From Rickettsiella endosymbiont of Rhagonycha lignosa (GTDB lineage Bacteria > Pseudomonadota > Gammaproteobacteria > Diplorickettsiales > Diplorickettsiaceae): DNA of 64,000 nucleotides. Below, piece by piece: positions 49,866 to 58,803 of this stretch. The notes under the pieces are model-generated. The model searched no databases. It was not told where the DNA came from and worked only from the letters and a program-made list of their open reading frames with translations. Position numbers and translations under genes: made by a program. Location of the stretch: contig NZ_OZ035011.1 in the NCBI RefSeq assembly GCF_964031165.1, forward strand, positions 1,478,001 to 1,542,000, written 5' to 3'. How positions within the stretch are numbered: position 1 is the stretch's first letter; the number at the start of each line of letters is the position of its first letter.

Positions 49866-50174
49866 TTAATTAAGTGCTGATTTTTCAATATTTTGTAAAC
49901 GTCCGTTGGAAAAAATAAGCGTAACGCGTCTTTGAATAGGCTCTCCATGACCTGGTTGAAGAAAATAAATATAATCTTGACGATCCGATTGAAAAGGAGA
50001 CTGTAATACGCAACTACCCAATAGATAACGAACTTGCTCCTTAGTCATACCGAGTTCTAACTGGTCTATGGTAGACTGCTGCAGTATATTGCCTTGCTGG
50101 ATATCCGGTCGATAGACAATATTACAACCAGAAATCAGTAATGTTAAAAATAAACTTATAAGCAACTTTTTCAT
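49866..50174 (-). CDS. bamE: BamE, outer-membrane assembly lipoprotein
   Basis: A 102-aa lipoprotein: signal peptide with lipobox LISGC (Cys17), YRPDIQQGNILQQSTIDQLELG and MTKEQVRYLLGSC. It ends in the beta-strand DYIYFLQPGHG and RRVTLIF. BamE is a small subunit of the BAM complex that supports BamD-BamA contact. It is divergent from fur, a classic pair; bamB is at 34141. Confidence 0.94.
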   Translation of the reverse strand: MKKLLISLFLTLLISGCNIVYRPDIQQGNILQQSTIDQLELGMTKEQVRYLLGSCVLQSPFQSDRQDYIYFLQPGHGEPIQRRVTLIFSNGRLQNIEKSALN

Positions 50175-50294
50175 AAATAAAAATAAACTCGTAATCTTAA
50201 TTTCTACAAATGCTTAAAAACAACAAGAAAAAATTTAATTAATCTAAAATCATCCCATACGAATTCATTAACCGAGGAGTTTAGAGATAATCTA

Positions 50295-50729
50295 ATGGAT
50301 AATCAACAACTACGCCAAGCAGGTTTAAAAGTAACAGCCCCTAGATTAAAAATACTTGAGTTACTTGAACAAGCTAAAACACGTCATTTAAGTGCCGAAG
50401 ATATCTATAAAACCTTATTAGAGTCCGGTGAAGATATAGGTTTAGCCACAGTCTATCGAGTATTAACTCAATTTGAAAGTGCAGGTTTAGTTAAGCGTCA
50501 AAACTTTGAAGATTCTTATTCGGTGTTTGAATTGAACCAGGGGCCCCATCATGATCATTTAGTCTGTATCAAATGCGGAAAAGTTGACGAATTTGTTGAT
50601 AAAATCATCGAACAACGCCAAAAGATTGTTGCAAAACAGGCTAATTATCAAATGACCGACCATAGTCTAATTATTTATGGGGTTTGTAATAAATGTTTTA
50701 AAAAGCAAAAGCTTAAATTAAATAAATAA
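50295..50729 (+). CDS. fur: Ferric uptake regulator Fur
   Basis: A 144-aa regulator with an N-terminal winged helix (GLKVTAPRLKILELLEQAK, ATVYRVLTQFESAGLV) and a C-terminal metal/dimer domain with HHDHLVCIKCGKVDEF and a second CNKC. Fur with iron represses uptake genes; the siderophore operon at 22-25 kb is a natural target. GAGG lies in the upstream gap. It converges on pyk, with 24 bases between and no clear terminator hairpin. Confidence 0.97.
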   Translation: MDNQQLRQAGLKVTAPRLKILELLEQAKTRHLSAEDIYKTLLESGEDIGLATVYRVLTQFESAGLVKRQNFEDSYSVFELNQGPHHDHLVCIKCGKVDEFVDKIIEQRQKIVAKQANYQMTDHSLIIYGVCNKCFKKQKLKLNK

Positions 50730-50753
50730 TTTGGATAAAATAAAAGAACCGAG

Positions 50754-52184
50754 CTAGTCTACTTCTAAAATCTTGAGCGTATTGGTACCACCAGTTGTCT
50801 TTAACAAATCTCCATAGGTAATTAAAACTTTTTCCCCTTTTTGTAAAAACCCATGTTTCTTTAATTCTTTAATTGCTAACTGACCAATATTTTCTTTATG
50901 CATTTTATCAATATTAAAATATAAGGGATAAACGCCACGATACAATGCTAATCGGCGTGATGTTTTTAAACTATGTGCTAAACCGTAGATAGGAATTCCG
51001 GAACGAATCCGAGACATCCACAAAGGTGTCGCTCCTGATTCAGTTAAGGCGATAATAGCCTTAATATCATAATGATTGGCAGTGTACATAGCCGCCATCG
51101 CTATGGCTTCATCAGCGCGATAAAATTGGCATTCGACGCGATGCCGAGATACACGTGTCATAGCTTGCTTTTCCGCTCCTAAACAAATACGTGCCATAGC
51201 CATCACCACTAAAGCAGGATGATCTCCTGTAGCAGTTTCTGCAGATAACATAACGGCATCCGTACCATCTAGTACAGCATTGGCGACATCAAAAACTTCT
51301 GCTCGGGTAGGAATAGCATTATGAATCATTGATTCCATCATCTGCGTTGCCGTTATCACTGCTTTATCTAAAGACCGCGCCCGTTGTATGATATGTTTTT
51401 GCACAGCAGGTAATTCAGCATCACCAATTTCAACTCCTAAATCACCACGAGCCACCATCACTGCATCGGAAGCACGAATAATTTCATCAATAACAGGAAT
51501 AGCATCACTACGTTCTATTTTTGCAATCAATCCTGCATGACCCTTTGCTTTCTTTAATAAATTTCGAGCTAGATTCATATCGGCTGCGCTGCGCGGGAAA
51601 GAAATTGCAATATAATCAGCATTTAATTTTACTGCTATTTTTAAATCTTTTTTATCCTTATCTGTCAATGCTACAGCAGAAAGCCCTCCGCCTTTTCGAT
51701 TAATACCCTTATTATTAGATAGTTCTCCACCTACTTCTACAAGACAAAATATTTTATTTTTCTGTATTTTTTTGACTTTCAATACTAAACGTCCATCATC
51801 AAGCAACAACAGATCGCCACGATTAACATCTTGTGGTAACTGTTTATAATCAATACCTACTGACGATTCATCGCCAGCTTCCTTGTCTAAATCAGCATCT
51901 AAAATAAACAAATCATCTTTTTTTAAAAAGATAGAACCCGTTTTAAAACGCGCAATACGAATTTTTGGTCCCTGTAAATCCGCCATAATGGCGATTTCTC
52001 GACCCGCAGCTTTTGCACATTCGCGAACATAATTAGCTCGTTTAATATGATCTTCTGCTTTACCGTGTGAAAAATTTAAGCGCACTACATCTAAGCCTGC
52101 TGCTATCATTGCTTGTAAAACACCTGCTTTATCGGTTGATGGACCTAACGTAGCCACAATCTTGGTTCGTTTAAATCGTTTCAT
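50754..52184 (-). CDS. pyk: Pyruvate kinase
   Basis: A 476-aa glycolytic enzyme: KIVATLGPSTDKAG and RLNFSHGKAEDH at the N-terminus, DLQGPKIRI, the active-site signature IAKIERSDA, VMVARGDLGVEIG and MLSAETATGDHP. It converts phosphoenolpyruvate and ADP to pyruvate and ATP. Its start overlaps the pgk stop by one base, so the two last-stage glycolytic genes are one unit. Confidence 0.96.
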   Translation of the reverse strand: MKRFKRTKIVATLGPSTDKAGVLQAMIAAGLDVVRLNFSHGKAEDHIKRANYVRECAKAAGREIAIMADLQGPKIRIARFKTGSIFLKKDDLFILDADLDKEAGDESSVGIDYKQLPQDVNRGDLLLLDDGRLVLKVKKIQKNKIFCLVEVGGELSNNKGINRKGGGLSAVALTDKDKKDLKIAVKLNADYIAISFPRSAADMNLARNLLKKAKGHAGLIAKIERSDAIPVIDEIIRASDAVMVARGDLGVEIGDAELPAVQKHIIQRARSLDKAVITATQMMESMIHNAIPTRAEVFDVANAVLDGTDAVMLSAETATGDHPALVVMAMARICLGAEKQAMTRVSRHRVECQFYRADEAIAMAAMYTANHYDIKAIIALTESGATPLWMSRIRSGIPIYGLAHSLKTSRRLALYRGVYPLYFNIDKMHKENIGQLAIKELKKHGFLQKGEKVLITYGDLLKTTGGTNTLKILEVD

Positions 52185-53368
52185 TACTGTCTTTCCCCTG
52201 TGCGTTCTTGTAATATCGCTAAAATAGGTAAAGTGTTTCCTTGTATAAACTCAAGAAAAGCCCCTCCACCCGTTGATATATAAGTAATTTTATCAGCAAT
52301 AGCATATTTTTCGATGGCAGCCAAAGTATCCCCACCTCCTGCGATGGAAAAAGCTGGACTATTGGCAATAGCATAACTCAAAGCACGCGTCCCTTGTTCA
52401 AATGGGGCCAATTCAAAAACACCAAGGGGGCCATTCCATAAAATACTCGCTGCTCGACGTACAACCTCGGTATAATTTATAATTGATTCAGGTCCAACAT
52501 CTAAAATCATTTCATTCTTTTTTATTTCAGTTACCTTTTTAACAGTGGTTTTAGCGTTAGCAGAAATTTCTGTTGCTACAATAACATCTGTTGGTAGCAC
52601 AATCTCTACTTGTAGCTGCTTTGATACTTCTAAAAGTTTTTTTGCTTTATTTACCAGATCAATCTCAAATAAAGATCGACCTACAGAATATCCTTGTGCC
52701 ACTAAAAAGGTATTGGCTATTCCTCCACCAAGCATTAATGAATTCACTTTATTAAGTAAAGACGACAATAATGTTAATTTCGTAGAAACCTTTGCACCGC
52801 CGACAATAGCTAATAAGGGTCTAGCTGGGGTTTCCAATGCTTTACTTAGTGCTTTTAATTCTGACATTAATAATAAACCTGCACAAACCTGCGGCGAAAA
52901 TTGTGCAACTCCCACGGTAGATGCTTCGCTGCGATGGGCTGTAGCAAATGCATCCATGACAAAAATATCAGCCAATTTTGCAATTTTTTTAGCTAAAATA
53001 GGATCGTTTTTCTTCTCGCCTGTTTGAAATCTAACATTTTCACACAACACGACTTCGCCGGGTGAAATTTTAAATCGATTCAACCAATCAGTGATGAATC
53101 TTACTGGATGACCTAATAACTCTTGTAATCGTGCCGCGATCGGAGCTAAAGAAAGCTCGTGAGTAACAAATCCTTCCTTGGGTCTATCTAAATGGGAAAG
53201 CAAAATAACTGCAGCGCCTTTCTTTAAAGCATATTGAATGGTTGGTAACGCGGCTTTAATCCGCGCATCACTGGTAATCTTACCTTTATCTAAAGGCACA
53301 TTAAAATCTTCTCGAATGAGAACACGTTGATTCTGTAAGTCTATGTCTTCTAAACTAGTTAAAACCAT
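52184..53368 (-). CDS. pgk: Phosphoglycerate kinase
   Basis: A 394-aa two-lobed kinase: RVLIREDFNVPLDKGKI at the N-terminus, LLSHLDRPKEG, AIVGGAKVSTKLTLL, LWNGPLGVFE and the C-terminal nucleotide loop SIAGGGDTLAAIEKY with TYISTGGGAFLEF. It makes ATP from 1,3-bisphosphoglycerate. The gap of 123 bases upstream separates it from an unknown gene on the same strand. gap and fba, its usual partners, are not in the window. Confidence 0.96.
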   Translation of the reverse strand: MVLTSLEDIDLQNQRVLIREDFNVPLDKGKITSDARIKAALPTIQYALKKGAAVILLSHLDRPKEGFVTHELSLAPIAARLQELLGHPVRFITDWLNRFKISPGEVVLCENVRFQTGEKKNDPILAKKIAKLADIFVMDAFATAHRSEASTVGVAQFSPQVCAGLLLMSELKALSKALETPARPLLAIVGGAKVSTKLTLLSSLLNKVNSLMLGGGIANTFLVAQGYSVGRSLFEIDLVNKAKKLLEVSKQLQVEIVLPTDVIVATEISANAKTTVKKVTEIKKNEMILDVGPESIINYTEVVRRAASILWNGPLGVFELAPFEQGTRALSYAIANSPAFSIAGGGDTLAAIEKYAIADKITYISTGGGAFLEFIQGNTLPILAILQERTGERQ

Positions 53369-53491
53369 AAAAATTGCTTTTATAAAAACATTAGTCTAAC
53401 TGAAAAATTTAAACGGAATAATTTTTTAAAGCCATATTAAGATATAACACTAATGATTGTTAATTTTTTTGACTATATGTAAGATTTTATC

Positions 53492-54262
53492 TCACAATCC
53501 GCGCGAAGATGGTGAAAAGTTGCTTTTCATAGATCTTTCTATTTCATCTTCTTCATCTCTATTACAAAAACGCGCCGGGATATTTGGAAGAGGAGTAGCA
53601 TGGTTTCGTAAATATTTATACGCATCATCTATATCAGCTAGAATATCATTAGTCTTAACTGAATCAACATCAGCAATGGTTTTAGCGTTAATACGCGCAT
53701 CTATCCTTGAATCTGTAAGCCGACTTTGAAAGTCTTTTTTGGATTCACCATCCGCCCATGGTTGCATTTTCAACAACACATAACTCTTCTGTAGCATGGC
53801 TTCATGTTCTATAGGATTTTTTGCAGTCATTTCATGGAGCACAGCCTGAAGTTCTGCAACTTGTTCACCCCTGCTCTCTATCTCTTTTGAATTATTTTTA
53901 TTTATTTTTAACTTTCTATCCAGATTATCTTGTTCAGTTTTCCGTCGATTTAAATACTCTAAAGTAATTGATTTAATCTCATTTATTTTAGATAGATTGA
54001 GCAAGTTACTTTCTTTGGCAAAATCAAGAGTCTTAAAAGATGAAATTAATTTGTTTTTAACAGCAATTTCTTCTTTATCATCGGTTTTTTTCTGAACAAT
54101 TAGCAAAGCAAGATAGATAAACAGTTTTTTTACTTGATTAAAAACACTAGGAGGTTCAAACCTTATCTTTTCCAACTCATTTTTGAGGTATCTAAAATAA
54201 CCATCCGGCTGATAGTCTCTAGTCAAACTAGGTTCTAATACAGGTTTTAATATTTTAGCCAT
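53492..54262 (-). CDS. Unrecognised 256-aa hydrophilic helical protein
   Basis: The frame is open from 54331, but the ATG at 54262 (MAKILKPVLEP) has AGAGAAG upstream, so it is chosen. The protein is charged and mostly helical, with a coiled-coil-like stretch (about 95-160) and no signal or membrane segment apart from a short hydrophobic patch (KLFIYLALLIV). The C-terminus has an acidic cluster, RDEEDEIERS, within the last 24 residues. That pattern resembles the E-block of Dot/Icm type IV substrates in Legionella and Coxiella. No family recognised; the effector idea is inference. Confidence 0.6.
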   Translation of the reverse strand: MAKILKPVLEPSLTRDYQPDGYFRYLKNELEKIRFEPPSVFNQVKKLFIYLALLIVQKKTDDKEEIAVKNKLISSFKTLDFAKESNLLNLSKINEIKSITLEYLNRRKTEQDNLDRKLKINKNNSKEIESRGEQVAELQAVLHEMTAKNPIEHEAMLQKSYVLLKMQPWADGESKKDFQSRLTDSRIDARINAKTIADVDSVKTNDILADIDDAYKYLRNHATPLPNIPARFCNRDEEDEIERSMKSNFSPSSRGL

Positions 54263-54396
54263 ACGACTTCTCTTTTTTATATACCTAGTCTTCATGTTAA
54301 CACTATCAATAATTGTTTCCAAGCTAGCCAACTAAGCGCCATAACAGAAAATGTCTTAAAACCCATATTGCGTCAGATTAGAATTAAGGCTATTTT

Positions 54397-55197
54397 GTGG
54401 TCATGACAGCTTTACAAGGTTTACGCGTCCTCATTACTCGCCCTGCTTTTCAAGCAAAAGATCTAGCAGCTCAAACTCAATATAATGGCGGGGTAGTGGT
54501 ATATTTTCCAACGCTGGAAATTATCGCTACCAAGAATATAAAAAAAGTCTTATTAGGCATAAAAAAGCTTAAAGAATATGATTTTGTTATCTTTATTAGC
54601 CCTAACTCGGTTTTCAATACTGCGGAATCTATTCATAGTATTTGTCTTTTTTGGCCTGGAAATACTAAAACCATCGCCACAGGACCTGGGACCGCATCAG
54701 CTTTAAAACAATGTGGCCTGCCGAGTGATCACTGTCCAGAAAAGGATTTTAACGGCACTGGTCTATTAAACCTTGCAGCGCTACAAGACATAAAACAAAA
54801 AAAAATTTTAATCATCAAAGGCGAAGGGGGTCGCTCCTATTTAGCCAAGGGTTTAAAAGCTCGAGGTGCTCTGATAGATAGCCTAAACGTTTATAAGCGA
54901 CAACTGCCAAAAATTGATAAAATTGATATTCCGAATCAAGAATCAATTGACGTCATTATTTGTACTAGTCACAGCGGACTAAAAAATCTAGTTAGCTTAT
55001 TGCATCCTTACTGGCAAGATATTTTATTAAAAAAACAATTGCTCGTTATTAGTTCTCGACTTGCTGATAGTGCAAAGAAACTAGGTTTTGTCAAACCTCC
55101 CTTAATATCGGATAATGCAACAAATACAGCTATCTTACAAACTCTGTTTTCCTGGCGGGAGCAATCACTATGGAATCACAGCCCACACCCAATTTAG
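54397..55197 (+). CDS. hemD: Uroporphyrinogen-III synthase
   Basis: A 266-aa enzyme that cyclises and inverts ring D of hydroxymethylbilane. The typical pattern is seen: LRVLITRPAFQAKDLAA, DFVIFISPNSVFN, IATGPGTASALKQCGL and ILIIKGEGGRSYLAKGLKARG. The start is GTG at 54397 (AAGG 7 bases before) or ATG at 54403. It overlaps hemX by 28 bases. hemC, usually just upstream, is not present here. Confidence 0.9.
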   Translation: MVMTALQGLRVLITRPAFQAKDLAAQTQYNGGVVVYFPTLEIIATKNIKKVLLGIKKLKEYDFVIFISPNSVFNTAESIHSICLFWPGNTKTIATGPGTASALKQCGLPSDHCPEKDFNGTGLLNLAALQDIKQKKILIIKGEGGRSYLAKGLKARGALIDSLNVYKRQLPKIDKIDIPNQESIDVIICTSHSGLKNLVSLLHPYWQDILLKKQLLVISSRLADSAKKLGFVKPPLISDNATNTAILQTLFSWREQSLWNHSPHPI

Positions 55198-56219
55198 AAG
55201 AAACCGAAATAAAGATCAAAAAAAACAAGCCTTTACGTTCTAAAAGCTGTTTTATAGCTTGGTGTGCAATTGGATTCTTACTCATCACTTGGATAAGTTT
55301 ATTTTTAAGCTTAAGTTTTTTTTGGTTAAAAAACAGAGAGCGAGAGAACGGATATCATAATGTACTATCTGCTCTACAAAATCAGATCGCGCAAAGTCAA
55401 ACTGACGACAAAAATCGTCAACAACAAATCTCACAATTACAAAATTTTATAGAACAAAAATTTTCCGCTAGCGATAATGCTATTTTGCTCGCAAACGTTA
55501 ATCAACTGATTCAACTAGCCCAGTATAATCTTATTTATTTTCATGATACTGACAATGCTTTGTCTGCATTGATGTTAGCCAATAAACAATTAGGAACAAT
55601 AATAAGCCCAGATATTCGATTAGAAAATCTTCAGCACTTATTAACTCAATATTTAACTAACTTAAAAGCCTTACCTCATATTGAACTAGCGACTAGTTTA
55701 GCGCAGATACAGACTCTAAAAATGCAAATTACGCAATTGCCTTTATTGCCAACATCTGATTCTTCTACCTCAAATCCTGATGTTTCTGCGAATAATCTCT
55801 CAGGAAATAAATGGATACGTATGCTTCAAAATAATCTAAACAGCTTTCGACAGCTAATTATTATTCGACATTTAAATAAACCTATAGAGCCCTTATTACC
55901 AGAAACAGAACAGCAATATTTGCAACATAACCTGCTTTTATTATTGCAACAAACTCAGTGGGCATTAATACATCATGAACCAACTGTTTATCAATCTAGT
56001 TTGCAACAAATTCAAGAAAATATTAAGAATCATTTTGCATCTAGCTCGCCCAACACACAAGCAGTTCTGCAAAGTATTAATCAATTAAAACAAATCGATT
56101 TACAAAATCCTACTCTCGATTTAAATCCATTACTCGAGGCAATTTCAGTTATAAAAAAAACACCTAGCTACCCCAACGCTACTCCTGTTATTTCCTCTAG
56201 TCAAAAGGAATCCTCTTGA
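55170..56219 (+). CDS. hemX: HemX-like membrane protein
   Basis: A 349-aa protein. A short cytoplasmic N-terminus is followed by one membrane helix (about 30-51), a coiled-coil (60-95) and a mostly helical periplasmic domain rich in Gln and Leu. The family is annotated as uroporphyrinogen-III C-methyltransferase in error; it lacks the SAM methylase domain. It lies in the conserved hemD-hemX-hemY order with overlaps of 28 and 4 bases, so the three are one translation unit. Its exact role in haem synthesis is not known. Confidence 0.85.
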   Translation: MESQPTPNLEETEIKIKKNKPLRSKSCFIAWCAIGFLLITWISLFLSLSFFWLKNRERENGYHNVLSALQNQIAQSQTDDKNRQQQISQLQNFIEQKFSASDNAILLANVNQLIQLAQYNLIYFHDTDNALSALMLANKQLGTIISPDIRLENLQHLLTQYLTNLKALPHIELATSLAQIQTLKMQITQLPLLPTSDSSTSNPDVSANNLSGNKWIRMLQNNLNSFRQLIIIRHLNKPIEPLLPETEQQYLQHNLLLLLQQTQWALIHHEPTVYQSSLQQIQENIKNHFASSSPNTQAVLQSINQLKQIDLQNPTLDLNPLLEAISVIKKTPSYPNATPVISSSQKESS

Positions 56220-57106
56220 TGTATCGGTTTTTTATATTTTTATTAGTTCTTGCCGTTTCAGTTTGGATTGGCGTTAAAATAACCGCCGACCCAGGTTATA
56301 TACTAATTACTTGGCATCAACTTGCTTTAGAAATGCCATTATGGTTAGGTATCTTAATTTTAATCATTAGCTTTATTTTAATTTACAATTTAATTCGGTT
56401 CTTTAATTATTTATTCATGCTTCCAAAACAATGGCGTCAGAATTTAGACAAAAAACGTTTACAAAAAAATACTGCGCTAAATGATCAACGTCTGTTTTCT
56501 TCTATCTATCAAAAGCCACAAAACTGGCATAATATTTTAGAAATTTTACCTCAATTAGAAAGTAAAACCTGGATATCTAAAGCGCAAATTCAACAAATAC
56601 AGCAAGAAAGTTGTGAAAATTTGTTAAGTAAAGAAAAATATACATATAATTTATCAACGCTTGAGGACATATGGAACAATTTACCATCTAAATTAAAAAA
56701 AGATCCTTTACTGCTAAATTATTACGTTGAAGGCCTTATCAGACACCACGAAGACCCAAAAGCTGAATTATTAATAGTAAAACAGTTAAAAAAACAATGG
56801 TTTGGCCCACTTGTTGCAACCTATAGCCTTATTAAAAGTTCAAACTCTGCGCGTCAGTTAACAATAGCAGAGCAATGGCTAAAAAAACATCCTGATGACC
56901 CCTACCTTTTATTAAGTTTAGGTCGGCTTTGTAAACAGAGAAAATTATGGGGTAAGGCACGAGATTATTTAGAAAAGAGTTTAATCTACGATTCTTCTAA
57001 CTTAGAAACATATCTAGAATTAGGTGAGTTATCTGAAAATCTTGAAGAACCATTGCAGGCTTTAGTTTGGTTTAAAAAGGGATTAATTAAAAAATTTACT
57101 TCTTAA
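56216..57106 (+). CDS. hemY: HemY-like TPR membrane protein
   Basis: A 296-aa protein with two N-terminal membrane helices (about 2-22 and 40-62), then a cytoplasmic or periplasmic TPR-type region (LSLGRLCKQRKLWGKARDYL and LELGELSENLEEPLQALVWF). This is the HemY N-terminal layout, although the protein is shorter than most (about 390). It closes the hemDXY set. It is convergent with pyrC; a short CTTCTT/AAGAAG hairpin overlaps its stop. Confidence 0.85.
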   Translation: MMYRFFIFLLVLAVSVWIGVKITADPGYILITWHQLALEMPLWLGILILIISFILIYNLIRFFNYLFMLPKQWRQNLDKKRLQKNTALNDQRLFSSIYQKPQNWHNILEILPQLESKTWISKAQIQQIQQESCENLLSKEKYTYNLSTLEDIWNNLPSKLKKDPLLLNYYVEGLIRHHEDPKAELLIVKQLKKQWFGPLVATYSLIKSSNSARQLTIAEQWLKKHPDDPYLLLSLGRLCKQRKLWGKARDYLEKSLIYDSSNLETYLELGELSENLEEPLQALVWFKKGLIKKFTS

Positions 57107-57168
57107 AAAAGAAGCCTGTAAGAATTAAAAAGAACAAACACCAAGCAAAAACTATTGTGAAGTTTTAA

Positions 57169-58326
57169 TTATAGTTTGTATAAATCATAGACATGTCCTT
57201 TTAACACTGTAGTAACAGGCCAGCCCCTCAAAAAACGTCCCGCAAAGGGTGACCATTGGCATTTAGTACAGAGATGCATGTCTTCAACTTTCTTTGCTAA
57301 AGATAAATCCACTAACACATAATCGTCTGGACAATCGGCTAAATTAAATATTTTTTTTGCACGTCGAGATGTTAAATCCATTATATTATCCAAAGAAAGC
57401 AGATTTTGATGATAGGCTTCAAATAATAATGGCAATGTAGTTTCTATACCTGGAACACCTGATGGACAATCCCCATAAGCTTTAGCTTTTTCTTCTAAGG
57501 TATGTGGAGCATGATCAGAACCTATCGTATCAATAATACCGGATTTTATTGCAGAAAATAATGCCATTTGATGCTCAGGAGATCGCAAAGGGGGATTCAT
57601 TACCGCCTTTCCTTTTAAGTTTTGATAATCTGAACTATTCAAAAATAAATGATGCGGAGTCGTTTCTGCAAAAACTGGAAGTCCTTCCTCTTTTGCTTGA
57701 GCAATTAAATCAATTTCTTGACGGGTACTAACATGCAAAATATATAATCGCGTTCCATACAAACGAACGAGATGAATTGCTTTTTTAACGGCTAGTATTG
57801 CTGCTGATTCATCACGAATTTTAGAATGTATTGAATATGGCTGAGGTCCTTCAAATTTTTTTGCATTTTCTTTTAATCGGTGTTCATCTTCTGCATGAAC
57901 TGCAACTAACATATTTTCTTCGGCTGCTATCTTAAAAATAGCATGCAAGCTTTCATCGTCATCAATAACTAACCCCCCTGTACTACATCCCATAAACACT
58001 TTAATACCAATAACTTGGTCTTTTATTTTTTTTATTTCATTCAAATGATGTTTATCAGCACCAAAATATAAATAATAACGAAGAGGAATTCCTACTTCTC
58101 TTAACTGTTTATCAATAAGTGCTTTTTTTTCTACTAAAGCAATTTCTGTAACGGTGGGAGGAATAGTATTAGGCATATCAAAAACGGTAGTATAGCCCCC
58201 TTTGATGCTAGCCTTAGCTGCTGTTTTCCAATCTTCTTTGTATTCCAACCCTGGCGTTCGAAAATGAACATGGGGATCAATTAATCCAGGCAGCTTTAAT
58301 AATTGTTTGTTTATAAGTTCCATCAT
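57169..58326 (-). CDS. pyrC: Dihydroorotase, compact CAD-like type
   Basis: A 385-aa amidohydrolase that closes carbamoyl aspartate to dihydroorotate. Metal ligands are His19 and His21 in PHVHFR, the carbamylated Lys in GIKVFMGC, His in AVHAEDEH and LHVSTRQE, and Asp in GSDHAPHT. It starts directly at LPGLIDPHVHFRTPG, lacking the 45-residue N-terminal sandwich of most bacterial class I enzymes; the dihydroorotase domain of animal CAD starts in the same way. ATG at 58326 overlaps the pyrI stop (ATGA). Confidence 0.9.
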   Translation of the reverse strand: MMELINKQLLKLPGLIDPHVHFRTPGLEYKEDWKTAAKASIKGGYTTVFDMPNTIPPTVTEIALVEKKALIDKQLREVGIPLRYYLYFGADKHHLNEIKKIKDQVIGIKVFMGCSTGGLVIDDDESLHAIFKIAAEENMLVAVHAEDEHRLKENAKKFEGPQPYSIHSKIRDESAAILAVKKAIHLVRLYGTRLYILHVSTRQEIDLIAQAKEEGLPVFAETTPHHLFLNSSDYQNLKGKAVMNPPLRSPEHQMALFSAIKSGIIDTIGSDHAPHTLEEKAKAYGDCPSGVPGIETTLPLLFEAYHQNLLSLDNIMDLTSRRAKKIFNLADCPDDYVLVDLSLAKKVEDMHLCTKCQWSPFAGRFLRGWPVTTVLKGHVYDLYKL

Positions 58327-58781
58327 AAACAAATTTCTTCTAATTGGTCGCGTTCAAATTGTTTTTCACAATAAAAACAACGTAATTTCACCTGCTGTGG
58401 TGACCCTTCGAGTTTAAAATAGCCTTTAGATTCGATATGATTGATACAATTTAAATTTGGACACACTAATACATTGCGTATAGTCTTAGGTAGTTCGCAA
58501 TTAATTTTTTCACTAACCTTAAAATTTACAATTTTGCTAATCGTAGCACCAGGAGCAAAGATTGCAACATGATCAATTTCCTGTGGAGTAAGCAATCGAT
58601 TTTCAATTTTAATTAAATCTTTTAGTTTCAAAGATGTACTACGCAAATTTAAACCTAAAGTAACACGTTGTTTACTATTAACCACATGCAATAAACGCAT
58701 AATTTTAAGTGATTGGCCTGCGGGAATATGATCGATGACGATTCCATTATCAATCGCAGAAACGGAACGGGTTTTAATCAT
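58323..58781 (-). CDS. pyrI: Aspartate carbamoyltransferase regulatory chain
   Basis: A 152-aa regulatory subunit with an N-terminal nucleotide-binding domain (VSAIDNGIVIDHIPAGQSLK) and a C-terminal zinc domain whose four ligands are Cys107, Cys112, Cys135 and Cys138. It binds CTP and ATP and holds two catalytic trimers together. The frame is open to 58823, but ATG 58781 gives the family start MIKTRSVSAI, with TGGAT upstream; the longer form would overlap pyrB by 20 bases. Confidence 0.94.
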   Translation of the reverse strand: MIKTRSVSAIDNGIVIDHIPAGQSLKIMRLLHVVNSKQRVTLGLNLRSTSLKLKDLIKIENRLLTPQEIDHVAIFAPGATISKIVNFKVSEKINCELPKTIRNVLVCPNLNCINHIESKGYFKLEGSPQQVKLRCFYCEKQFERDQLEEICL

Positions 58782-58803
58782 GGGTTTTATCCAAAAAAAT
58801 CGT

